A DNA stretch of 64,000 bases from Galeruca laticollis (Eukaryota; Arthropoda; Insecta; Coleoptera; Chrysomelidae), in the NCBI GenBank assembly GCA_963921935.1, contig OY998175.1:286100246-286164245 (forward strand), read 5' to 3'. Positions 24,985-38,270 of this stretch are shown here, piece after piece. How positions within the stretch are numbered: position 1 is the first letter of the stretch; each line of letters begins with the position of its first letter. A program made the position numbers and the translations under genes. The notes below the pieces were generated by a model. The model was not told where the DNA came from and did no database searches. It saw nothing but the letters and a program-made list of their open reading frames with translations.

Positions 24985-27900
24985 AGTCGATTTGTCGTAT
25001 CAAAGAACCCTTATTCTCATAATTTCAGTATTTTTTGAGAGGAAAAATATTTTTCGTCAAATATGTAGTTGGACTATAGTAAGGAAAATATTGCATTTTT
25101 CGCAATTCTCCAAAAATATATTTTTGCCCTATCATCTCCTCGAAACATGTTCGATTAGATGAAAATTCATCTAAAATCGATGGGTGACTTTGTTAATGCC
25201 CTAATTCTATTAATTTTTGAATAACTATGGATATTTGATTTTACCCTCTTCATTCGATACTCCACGTTTGACGCACTCTACTTCAGAATCGCATCATTGT
25301 AGAGCACTCCCGATTTTTTGTATCATAGATGGGACCTTTGACGATACTTTCTCAGAAAATTGAATGAATACTTCCATTATTTTGGTCTGTACTATTTTTT
25401 ATTTGAAGGCATGTTTTCTTTTAATTTAAATGCTCTCCTAATATTTGTAACATTTATCTTATCGAAAAATGGACAACACCAGTCGATTTGTCGTATCAAA
25501 CAACCCTTATTTTTATAATTTCAGTATTTTATGAGAGGAAAAATATTTTTCGTCAAATATGTAGCTGGACTATAGTAAGGAAAATATTGCATTTTTCGCA
25601 ATTCTCCAATAATATATTTTTGGCCTATCATCCCCTCGAAACATGTTCGATTAGATGAAAATTCATCTAAAATCGATGGGTGACTTTGTTAATGTCCTAA
25701 TTCTATCAATTTTTGAATAACTATGGATATTTGATTTTACCCTCTTCATTCGCTACTCCACGTTTGACGCACTCTACTTCCGAATAGCATCATTGTAGAG
25801 CACTCCCGATTTTCTGTATCATAGATGGGACCTTTGACGATACTTTCTCAGAAAATTGAATGAATACTTCCATTATTTTGGTCTGTACTATTTTTTATAT
25901 GAAGGCATGTTTTCTTTTAACTTAAATGCTCTCCTAATATTTGAAACATTTATCTTATCGAAAAATGGACAACACCAGTCGATTTGTTGTATCAAAGAAC
26001 CCTTATTCTTATAATTTCAGTATTTTTTGAGAGGTAAAATATTTTTTGTCAAATATGTAGCTGGACTATAGTAAGGAAAATATTGCATTTTTCGCAATTC
26101 TCCAAAAATATATTTTTGGCCTATCATCCCCTCGAAACATGTTCGATTAGATGAAAATTCATCTAAAATCGATGGGTGACTTTGTTAATGTCCTAATTCT
26201 ATCAATTTTTGAATAACTATGGATATTTGATTTTACCCTCTTCATTCGCTACTCCACGTTTGACGCACTCTACTTCCGAATCGCATCATTGTTGAGCACT
26301 CCCGATTTTTTGTATCATAAATGGGACCTTTGACGATACTTTCTCAGAAAATTGAATGATTACTTCTATTATTTTGGTCTGTACTATTTTTTATATGAAG
26401 GCATGTTTTCTTTTAACTTAAATGCTCTCCTAATATTTGAAACATTTATCTTATCAAAAAATGGTAAACACCAGTCGATTTGTCGTATCAAAGAACCCTT
26501 ATTCTTATAATTTCAGTATTTTTTGAGAGGAAAAATATTTTTCATCAAATATGTAAGGAAAATATTGCATTTTTCGCAATTCTCCAAAAATATATTTTTG
26601 GCCTATCATCCCCTCAAAACATGTTCGATTAGATGAAAATTCATCTAAAATCGATGGGTGACTTTGTTAATGTCCTAATTCTATCAATTTTTGAATAACT
26701 ATGGATATTTGATTTTACCCTCTTCATTCGATACTCCACGTTTGACGCACTCTACTTCCGAATCGCATCATTGTTGAGCACTCCCGATTTTTTGTATCAT
26801 AAATGGGACCTTTGACGATACTTTCTCAGAAAATTGAATGATTACTTCTATTATTTTGGTCTGTACTATTTTTTATATGAAGGCATGTTTTCTTTTAACT
26901 TAAATGCTCTCCTAATATTTGAAACATTTATCTTATCGAAAAATGGACACCAGTCGATTTGTCGTATCAAAGAACCCTTATTCTTATAATTTCAGTATTT
27001 TTTGAGAGGAAAAATATTTTTCATCAAATATGTAGCTGGACAGTAAGGAAAATATTGCATTTTTCGCAATTCTCCAAAAATATATCTTTGGCCTATCATC
27101 CCCTCGAAACATGTTAGATTAGATGAAAATTCATCTAAAATCGATGGGTGACTTTGTTAATGTCCTAATTCTATCAATTTTTGAATAACTATGGATATTT
27201 GATTTTACCCTCTTCATTCGATACTCCACGTTTGACGCACTATACTTCCGAATCGCATCATTGTAGAGCACTCCCGATTTTTTGTATTATAGATGGGACC
27301 TTTGACGAAACTTTCTCTGAAAATTGAATGAATACTTCCATTTTTTGGTCTGTACTATTTTTTATATGAAGGCATGTTTTCTTTTAACTCAAATGCTCTC
27401 CTAATATTTGAAACATTTATCTTATCGAAAAATGGACACCAGTCGATTTGTCGTATCAAAGAACCCTTATTCTTATAATTTCAGTATTTTTCGAGAGGAA
27501 AAATATTTCTCGTCAAATATGTAGCTGGACTATATATAGTAAGGAAAATATTGCATTTTTCGCAATTCTCCAAAAATATATCTTTGGCCTATCATGCCCT
27601 CGAAACATGTTAGATCAGATGAAAATTCATCTAAAATCGATGGGTGACTTTGTTAATGCCCTAATTCTATCAATTTTTGAATAACTATGGATATTTGATT
27701 TTACCCTCTTCATTCGATACTCCACGTTTGACGCACTCTACTTCCGAATCGCATCATTGTAGAGCACTCCCGATTTTTTGTATCATAGATGGGACCTTTG
27801 ACGATACTTTCTCAGAAAATTGAATGATTACTTCCATTATTTTGGTCTGTACTATTTTTTATATGAAGGCATGTTTTCTTTTAACTTAAATGCACTCCTA

Positions 27901-28741
27901 ATATTTGAAACATTTATCTTATCGAAAAATGGACAACACCAGTCGATTTGTCGTATCAAAGAACCCTTATTCTTATAATTTCAGTATTTTTTGAGAGGAA
28001 AAATATTTTTCGTCAAATATGCATTTTTCGCAATTCTCCAAAAATATATTTTTGGCCTATCATCCCCTAGAAACATGTTCGATTAGATGAAAATTCATCT
28101 AAAATCGATTGGTGACTTTGTTATTGCCCTAATTCTATCAATTTATGAATAACTATGGATATTTGATTTTACCCTCTTAATTCGATACTCCACGTTTGAC
28201 GCACTCTACTTAAGAATAGCATCATTGTAGAGCACTCCCGATTTTTTGTATCATAGATGGGACCTTTGACGATACTTTCTCAAAAAATTGAATGAATACT
28301 TCCATTATTTTGGTCTGTACTATTTTTTATATGAAGGCATGTTTTCTTTTAACTCAAATGCTCTCCTAATATTTGAAACATTTATCTTATCGAAAAATGG
28401 ACACCTGTCGATTTGTCGTATCAAAGAACCCTTATTCTTATAATTTCAGTATTTTTCGAGAGGAAAAATATTGCTCTTCAAATATGTAGCTGGACTATAG
28501 TAAGGAAAATATTGCATTTTTCGCAATTCTCCAAAAATATATTTTTGGCCTATCATCCCCTCGAAACATGTTCGATTAGATGAAAATTCATCTAAAATCG
28601 ATGGGTGACTTTGTTAATGCCCTAAATCTATCAATTTTTGAATAACTATGGATATTTGATTTTACCCTCTTCATTCGATACTCCACGTTTGACGCACTCT
28701 ACTTCCGAATCGCATCATTGTAGAGCACTCCCGATTTTTTG
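24985..28741 (+). repeat. Eight-monomer higher-order unit, second copy, rearranged
   Basis: Landmarks 25328, 25824, 26320, 26802, 27292 and 27788 repeat the previous unit at +3,914. After 27,788 the order changes. The front of the monomer equivalent to 23,874 is fused to the back of the one equivalent to 24,367, so one monomer is missing before 28,256. The 28,256 monomer then continues as the 23,874 type (GGACACCTGTCG, near 28,402) and leads into another copy of the 24,367 type. Unequal exchange inside the unit explains this. Confidence 0.82.
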
Positions 28742-31700
28742 TATCATAGATGGGACCTTTGACGATACTTTCTCAGAAAATTGAATGATTACTTCCATTA
28801 TTTTGGTCTGTACTATTTTTTATATGAAGGCATGTTTTCTTTTAACTTAAATGCACTCCTAATATTTGAAACATTTATCTTATCGAAAAATGGACAACAC
28901 CAGTCGATTTGTCGTATCAAAGAACCCTTATTCTTATAATTTCAGTATTTTTTGAGAGGAAAAATATTTTTCGTCAAATATGCATTTTTCGCAATTCTCC
29001 AAAAATATATTTTTGGCCTATCATCCCCTAGAAACATGTTCGATTAGATGAAAATTCATCTAAAATCGATTGGTGACTTTGTTATTGCCCTAATTCTATC
29101 AATTTATGAATAACTATGGATATTTGATTTTACCCTCTTAATTCGATACTCCACGTTTGACGCACTCTACTTAAGAATAGCATCATTGTAGAGCACTCCC
29201 GATTTTTTGTATCATAGATGGGACCTTTGACGATACTTTCTCAAAAAATTGAATGAATACTTCCATTATTTTGGTCTGAACTATTTTTTATATGAAGGCA
29301 TGTTTTCTTTTAACTTAAATGCTCTCCTAATATTTGAAACATTCATCTTATCGAAAAATGGACACCAGTCGATTTGTCGTATCAAAGAACCCTTATTCTC
29401 ATAATTTCAGTATTTTTTGAGAGGAAAAATATTTTTCGTCAAATATGTAGTTGGACTATAGTAAGGAAAATATTGCATTTTTCGCAATTCTCCAAAAATA
29501 TATTTTTGCCCTATCATCTCCTCGAAACATGTTCGATTAGATGAAAATTCATCTAAAATCGATGGGTGACTTTGTTAATGCCCTAATTCTATTAATTTTT
29601 GAATAACTATGGATATTTGATTTTACCCTCTTCATTCGATACTCCACGTTTGACGCACTCTACTTCAGAATCGCATCATTGTAGAGCACTCCCGATTTTT
29701 TGTATCATAGATGGGACCTTTGACGATACTTTCTCAGAAAATTGAATGAATACTTCCATTATTTTGGTCTGTACTATTTTTTATTTGAAGGCATGTTTTC
29801 TTTTAATTTAAATGCTCTCCTAATATTTGTAACATTTATCTTATCGAAAAATGGACAACACCAGTCGATTTGTCGTATCAAACAACCCTTATTTTTATAA
29901 TTTCAGTATTTTATGAGAGGAAAAATATTTTTCGTCAAATATGTAGCTGGACTATAGTAAGGAAAATATTGCATTTTTCGCAATTCTCCAATAATATATT
30001 TTTGGCCTATCATCCCCTCGAAACATGTTCGATTAGATGAAAATTCATCTAAAATCGATGGGTGACTTTGTTAATGCCCTAATTCTATTAATTTTTGAAT
30101 AACTATGTATATTTGATTTTACCCTCTTCATTCGATACTCCACGTTTGACGCACTCTACTTCCGAATCGCATCATTGTAGAGCACTCCCGATTTTTTGTA
30201 TCATAGATGGGACCTTTGACGATACTTTCTCAGAAAATTGAATGAATACTTCCATTATTTTGGTCTGTACTATTTTTTATATGAAGGCATGTTTTCTTTT
30301 AACTTAAATGCTCTCCTAATATTTGAAACATTTATCTTATCGAAAAATGGACAACACCAGTCGATTTGTCGTATCAAAGAACCCTTATTCTTATAATTTC
30401 AGTATTTTCTGAGAGGTAAAATATTTTTCGTCAAATATGTAGCTGGACTATAGTAAGGAAAATATTGCATTTTTCGCAATTCTCCAATAATATATTTTTG
30501 GCCTATCATCCCCTCGAAACATGTTCGATTAGATGAAAATTCATCTAAAATCGATGGGTGACTTTGTTAATGCCCTAATTCTATTAATTTTTGAATAACT
30601 ATGGATATTTGATTTTACCCTCTTCATTCGATACTCCACGTTTGACGCACTCTACTTCCGAATCGCATCATTGTAGAGCACTCCCGATTTTTTGTATCAT
30701 AGATGGGACCTTTGACGATACTTTCTCAGAAAGTTGAATGAATACTTCCATTATTTTGGTCTGTACTATTTTTTATATGAAGGCATGTTTTCTTTTAACT
30801 TAAATGCTCTCCTAATATTTGAAACATTTATCTTATCGAGAAATGGACAACACCAGTCGATTTGTTGTATCAAAGAACCCTTATTCTTATAATTTCAGTA
30901 TTTTTTGAGAGGTGAAATATTTTTCGTCAAATATGTAGCTGGACTATAGTAAGGAAAATATTGCATTTTTCGCAATTCTCCAAAAATATATTTTTGGCCT
31001 ATCATCCCCTCGAAACATGTTCGATTAAATGGAAATTCATCTAAAATCGATGGGTGACTTTGTTAATGCCCTAATTCTATTAATTTTTGAATAACTATGG
31101 ATATTTGATTTTACCCTCTTCATTCGATACTCCACGTTTGACGCACTCTACTTCAGAATAGCATCATTGTAGAGCACTCCCGATTTTTTGTATCATAGAT
31201 GGGATCTTTGACGATACTTTCTCAGAAAATTGAATGAATACTTCCATTATTTTGGTCTGTACTATTTTTTATTTGAAGGCATGTTTTCTTTTAATTTAAA
31301 TGCTCTCCTAATATTCGTAACATTTATCTTATCGAAAAATGGACAACACCAGTCGATTTGTCGTATCAAAGAACCCTTATTCTCATAATTTCAGTATTTT
31401 TTGAGAGGAAAAATATTTTTCGTCAAATATGTAGCTGGACTATAGTAAGGAAAATATTGCATTTTTCGCAATTCTCCAAAAATATATTTTTGGCCTATCA
31501 TCCCCTCGAAACATGTTCGATTAGATGAAAATTCATCTAAAATCGATGGGTGACTTTGTTATTGCCCTAATTCTATCAATTTATGAACAACTATGGATAT
31601 TTGATTTTACCCTCTTAATTCGATACTCCACGTTTGACGCACTCTACTTCAGAATAGCATCATTGTAGAGCACTCCCGATTTTCTGTATCATAGATGGGA

Positions 31701-32668
31701 CCTTTGACGATACTTTCTCAGAAAATTGAATGAATACTTCCATTATTTTGGTTTGTACTATTTTTTATATGAAGGCATGTTTTCTTTTAACTTAAATGCT
31801 CTCCTAATATTTGAAACATTTATTTTATCGAAAAATGGACACCAGTCGATTTGTCGTATCAAAGAACCCTTATTCTCATAATTTCAGTATTTTTTGAGAG
31901 GAAAAATATTTTTCGTCAAATATGTAGTTGGACTATAGTAAGGAAAATATTGCATTTTTCGCAATTCTCCAAAAATATATTTTTGCCCTATCATCTCCTC
32001 GAAACATGTTCGATTAGATGAAAATTCATCTAAAATCGATGGGTGACTTTGTTAATGCCCTAATTCTATCAGTTTTTGAATAACTATGGGTATTTGATTT
32101 TACCCTCTTCATTCGATACTCCACGTTTGACGCACTCTACTTCCGAATCGCATCATTGTAGAGCACTCCCGATTTTTTGTATCATAGATGGGACCTTTGA
32201 CGATACTTTCTCAGATAGTTGAATGAATACTTCCATTATTTTGGTCTGTACTATTTTTTATATGAAGGCATGTTTTCTTTTAACTTAAATGCTCTCCTAA
32301 TATTTGAAACATTTATCTTATCGAAAAGTGGACAACACCAGTCGATTTGTCGTATCAAAGAACCCTTATTCTTATAATTTCAGTATTTTTTGAGAGGTGA
32401 AATATTTTTCGTCAAATATGTAGCTAGTAAGGAAAATATTGCATTTTTCGCAATTCTCCAAAAATATATTTTTGGCCTATCATCCCCTCGAAACATGTTC
32501 GATTAGATGAAAATTCATCTAAAATCGATGGGTGACTTTGTTAATGCCCTAATTCTATTAATTTTTGAATAACTATGGATATTTGATTTTACCCTCTTCA
32601 TTCGATACTCCACGTTTGACGCACTCTACTTCAGAATCGCATCATTGTAGAGCACTCCCGATTTTTTA
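28742..32668 (+). repeat. Eight-monomer higher-order unit, first copy (3,927-bp period)
   Basis: Landmarks are 28749, 29217, 29710, 30206, 30702, 31198, 31694 and 32187. All recur exactly 3,927 bp later. Rare shared variants include GGTCTGAACTATT (near 29,273), CAGTATTTTCTGAGAGG (near 30,402), ATTAAATGGAAATTC (near 31,025) and TTATTTTATCGAAAAATGG (near 31,821). The left boundary is near 28,741, where TTTTTTGTATC faces TTTTTTATATC in the partner. Confidence 0.9.
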
Positions 32669-35600
32669 TATCATAGATGGGACCTTTGACGATACTTTCT
32701 CAGAAAATTGAATGATTACTTCCATTATTTTGGTCTGTACTATTTTTTATATGAAGGCATGTTTTCTTTTAACTTAAATGCACTCCTAATATTTGAAACA
32801 TTTATCTTATCGAAAAATGGACAACACCAGTCGATTTGTCGTATCAAAGAACCCTTATTCTTATAATTTCAGTATTTTTTGAGAGGAAAAATATTTTTCG
32901 TCAAATATGCATTTTTCGCAATTCTCCAAAAATATATTTTTGGCCTATCATCCCCTAGAAACATGTTCGATTAGATGAAAATTCATCTAAAATCGATTGG
33001 TGACTTTGTTATTGCCCTAATTCTATCAATTTATGAATAACTATGGATATTTGATTTTACCCTCTTAATTCGATACTCCACGTTTGACGCACTCTACTTA
33101 AGAATAGCATCATTGTAGAGCACTCCCGATTTTTTGTATCATAGATGGGACCTTTGACGATACTTTCTCAAAAAATTGAATGAATACTTCCATTATTTTG
33201 GTCTGAACTATTTTTTATATGAAGGCATGTTTTCTTTTAACTTAAATGCTCTCCTAATATTTGAAACATTCATCTTATCGAAAAATGGACACCAGTCGAT
33301 TTGTCGTATCAAAGAACCCTTATTCTCATAATTTCAGTATTTTTTGAGAGGAAAAATATTTTTCGTCAAATATGTAGTTGGACTATAGTAAGGAAAATAT
33401 TGCATTTTTCGCAATTCTCCAAAAATATATTTTTGCCCTATCATCTCCTCGAAACATGTTCGATTAGATGAAAATTCATCTAAAATCGATGGGTGACTTT
33501 GTTAATGCCCTAATTCTATTAATTTTTGAATAACTATGGATATTTGATTTTACCCTCTTCATTCGATACTCCACGTTTGACGCACTCTACTTCAGAATCG
33601 CATCATTGTAGAGCACTCCCGATTTTTTGTATCATAGATGGGACCTTTGACGATACTTTCTCAGAAAATTGAATGAATACTTCCATTATTTTGGTCTGTA
33701 CTATTTTTTATTTGAAGGCATGTTTTCTTTTAATTTAAATGCTCTCCTAATATTTGTAACATTTATCTTATCGAAAAATGGACAACACCAGTCGATTTGT
33801 CGTATCAAACAACCCTTATTTTTATAATTTCAGTATTTTATGAGAGGAAAAATATTTTTCGTCAAATATGTAGCTGGACTATAGTAAGGAAAATATTGCA
33901 TTTTTCGCAATTCTCCAATAATATATTTTTGGCCTATCATCCCCTCGAAACATGTTCGATTAGATGAAAATTCATCTAAAATCGATGGGTGACTTTGTTA
34001 ATGCCCTAATTCTATTAATTTTTGAATAACTATGTATATTTGATTTTACCCTCTTCATTCGATACTCCACGTTTGACGCACTCTACTTCCGAATCGCATC
34101 ATTGTAGAGCACTCCCGATTTTTTGTATCATAGATGGGACCTTTGACGATACTTTCTCAGAAAATTGAATGAATACTTCCATTATTTTGGTCTGTACTAT
34201 TTTTTATATGAAGGCATGTTTTCTTTTAACTTAAATGCTCTCCTAATATTTGAAACATTTATCTTATCGAAAAATGGACAACACCAGTCGATTTGTCGTA
34301 TCAAAGAACCCTTATTCTTATAATTTCAGTATTTTCTGAGAGGTAAAATATTTTTCGTCAAATATGTAGCTGGACTATAGTAAGGAAAATATTGCATTTT
34401 TCGCAATTCTCCAATAATATATTTTTGGCCTATCATCCCCTCGAAACATGTTCGATTAGATGAAAATTCATCTAAAATCGATGGGTGACTTTGTTAATGC
34501 CCTAATTCTATTAATTTTTGAATAACTATGGATATTTGATTTTACCCTCTTCATTCGATACTCCACGTTTGACGCACTCTACTTCCGAATCGCATCATTG
34601 TAGAGCACTCCCGATTTTTTGTATCATAGATGGGACCTTTGACGATACTTTCTCAGAAAGTTGAATGAATACTTCCATTATTTTGGTCTGTACTATTTTT
34701 TATATGAAGGCATGTTTTCTTTTAACTTAAATGCTCTCCTAATATTTGAAACATTTATCTTATCGAGAAATGGACAACACCAGTCGATTTGTTGTATCAA
34801 AGAACCCTTATTCTTATAATTTCAGTATTTTTTGAGAGGTGAAATATTTTTCGTCAAATATGTAGCTGGACTATAGTAAGGAAAATATTGCATTTTTCGC
34901 AATTCTCCAAAAATATATTTTTGGCCTATCATCCCCTCGAAACATGTTCGATTAAATGGAAATTCATCTAAAATCGATGGGTGACTTTGTTAATGCCCTA
35001 ATTCTATTAATTTTTGAATAACTATGGATATTTGATTTTACCCTCTTCATTCGATACTCCACGTTTGACGCACTCTACTTCAGAATAGCATCATTGTAGA
35101 GCACTCCCGATTTTTTGTATCATAGATGGGATCTTTGACGATACTTTCTCAGAAAATTGAATGAATACTTCCATTATTTTGGTCTGTACTATTTTTTATT
35201 TGAAGGCATGTTTTCTTTTAATTTAAATGCTCTCCTAATATTCGTAACATTTATCTTATCGAAAAATGGACAACACCAGTCGATTTGTCGTATCAAAGAA
35301 CCCTTATTCTCATAATTTCAGTATTTTTTGAGAGGAAAAATATTTTTCGTCAAATATGTAGCTGGACTATAGTAAGGAAAATATTGCATTTTTCGCAATT
35401 CTCCAAAAATATATTTTTGGCCTATCATCCCCTCGAAACATGTTCGATTAGATGAAAATTCATCTAAAATCGATGGGTGACTTTGTTATTGCCCTAATTC
35501 TATCAATTTATGAACAACTATGGATATTTGATTTTACCCTCTTAATTCGATACTCCACGTTTGACGCACTCTACTTCAGAATAGCATCATTGTAGAGCAC

Positions 35601-36595
35601 TCCCGATTTTCTGTATCATAGATGGGACCTTTGACGATACTTTCTCAGAAAATTGAATGAATACTTCCATTATTTTGGTTTGTACTATTTTTTATATGAA
35701 GGCATGTTTTCTTTTAACTTAAATGCTCTCCTAATATTTGAAACATTTATTTTATCGAAAAATGGACACCAGTCGATTTGTCGTATCAAAGAACCCTTAT
35801 TCTCATAATTTCAGTATTTTTTGAGAGGAAAAATATTTTTCGTCAAATATGTAGTTGGACTATAGTAAGGAAAATATTGCATTTTTCGCAATTCTCCAAA
35901 AATATATTTTTGCCCTATCATCTCCTCGAAACATGTTCGATTAGATGAAAATTCATCTAAAATCGATGGGTGACTTTGTTAATGCCCTAATTCTATCAGT
36001 TTTTGAATAACTATGGGTATTTGATTTTACCCTCTTCATTCGATACTCCACGTTTGACGCACTCTACTTCCGAATCGCATCATTGTAGAGCACTCCCGAT
36101 TTTTTGTATCATAGATGGGACCTTTGACGATACTTTCTCAGATAGTTGAATGAATACTTCCATTATTTTGGTCTGTACTATTTTTTATATGAAGGCATGT
36201 TTTCTTTTAACTTAAATGCTCTCCTAATATTTGAAACATTTATCTTATCGAAAAGTGGACAACACCAGTCGATTTGTCGTATCAAAGAACCCTTATTCTT
36301 ATAATTTCAGTATTTTTTGAGAGGTGAAATATTTTTCGTCAAATATGTAGCTAGTAAGGAAAATATTGCATTTTTCGCAATTCTCCAAAAATATATTTTT
36401 GGCCTATCATCCCCTCGAAACATGTTCGATTAGATGAAAATTCATCTAAAATCGATGGGTGACTTTGTTAATGCCCTAATTCTATTAATTTTTGAATAAC
36501 TATGGATATTTGATTTTACCCTCTTCATTCGATACTCCACGTTTGACGCACTCTACTTCAGAATCGCATCATTGTAGAGCACTCCCGATTTTTTA
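32669..36595 (+). repeat. Eight-monomer higher-order unit, second copy (3,927-bp period)
   Basis: Landmarks 32676, 33144, 33637, 34133, 34629, 35125, 35621 and 36114 each sit 3,927 bp after their partners. The rare markers GGTCTGAACTATT, CAGTATTTTCTGAGAGG and ATTAAATGGAAATTC all recur. The match ends near 36,640, where the sequence has TTGAATGAATACTTCC rather than TTGAATGATTACTTCC. From the 36,114 monomer onward it pairs instead with the 7-9 kb block. Confidence 0.9.
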
Positions 36596-38270
36596 TATCA
36601 TAGATGGGACCTTTGACGATACTTTCTCAGAAAATTGAATGAATACTTCCATTATTTTGGTCTGTACTATTTTTTATTTGAAGGCATGTTTTCTTTCAAT
36701 TTAAATGCTCTCCTAATATTTGTAACATTTATCTTATCGAAAAATGGACAACACCAGTCGATTTGTCGTATCAAAGAACCCTTATTTTTATAATTTCAGT
36801 ATTTTATGAGAGGAAAAATATTTTTCGTCAAATATGTAGCTGGACTATAGTAAGGAAAATATTGCATTTTTCGCAATTCTCCAAAAATATATTTTTGGCC
36901 TATCATCCCCTCGAAACATGTTCGATTAGATGAAAATTCATCTAAAATCGATGGGTGACTTTGTTAATGCCCTAATTCTAATAATTTTTGAATAACTATG
37001 GATATTTGATTTTACCCTCTTCATTCGATACTCCACGTTTGACGCACTCTACTTCCGAATCGCATCATTGTAGAGCACTCCCGATTTTTGTATAATAGAT
37101 GGGACCTTTGACGATACTTTCTCAGAAAATTGAATGAATACTTCCATTATTTTGGTCTGTACTATTTATTATATGAAGGCATGTTTTCTTTTAACTTAAA
37201 TGCTCTCCTAATATTTGAAACATTTATCTTATCGAAAAATGGACAACACCAGTCGATTTGTCGTATCAAAGAACCCTTATTCTTATAATTTCAGTATTTT
37301 TTGAGAGGAAAAATATTTTTCGTCAAATATGCATTTTTCGCAATTCTCCAAAAATATATTTTTGGCCTATCATCCCCTCGAAACATGTTCGATTAAATGA
37401 AAATTCATATAAAATCGATGGGTGACTTTGTTAATGTCCTAATTCTATCAATTTTTGAATAACTATGGATATTTGATTTTACCCTCTTCATTCGATACTC
37501 CACGTTTGACGCACTCTACTTCCGAATCGCATCATTGTAGAGAACTCCCGATTTTTGTATCATAGATGGGACCTTTGACGATACTTTCTCAGAAAATTGA
37601 ATGATCACTTCCATTATTTTGGTCTGTACTATTTTTTATATGAAGGCATGTTTCATTTTAACTCAAATGCTCTCCTAATATTTGAAACATTTATCTTATC
37701 GAAAAATGGACAACACCAGTCGATTTGTCGTATCAAAGAACCCTTATTCTTATAATTTCAGTATTTTTTGAGAGGAAAAATATTTTTCGTCAAATATGCA
37801 TTTTTCGCAATTCTCCAAAAATATATTTTTGGCCTATCATCCCCTCGAAACATGTTCGATTAGATGAATATTCATCTAAAATCGATGGGTGACTTTGTTA
37901 TTGCCCTAATTCTATCAATTTATGAATAACTATGGATATTTGATTTTACCCTCTTAATTCCATACTCCACGTTTGACGCACTCTACTTCAGAATAGCATC
38001 ATTGTAGAGCACTCCCGATTTTCTGTATCATAGATGGGACCTTTGACGATACTTTCTCAGAAAATTGAATGAATACTTCCATTATTTTGGTCTGTACTAT
38101 TTTTTATATGAAGGCATGTTTTCTTTTAACTTAAATGCTCTCCTAATATTTGAAACATTTATCTTATCGAAAAATGGACAACACCAGTCGATTTGTTGTA
38201 TCAAAGAACCCTTATTCTTATAATTTCAGTATTTTTTGAGAGGTGAAATATTTTTCGTCAAATATGTAGC
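36596..38270 (+). repeat. Dispersed copy of the 7-9 kb block (landmarks 36603, 37098, 37565, 38033)
   Basis: Spacings 495, 467 and 468 equal those of 7579-9009, at a constant 29,024-bp offset that already holds for 7090 and 36,114. The shared rare variants GTTTCATTTTAACTC and AGAGAACTCCCG confirm common origin. Minor private changes include TATAATAGATGGG near 37,091 and AATTCCATACTCC near 37,957. The linker here is the ordinary CTATAGTAAGG, without the TA expansion. Confidence 0.88.
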
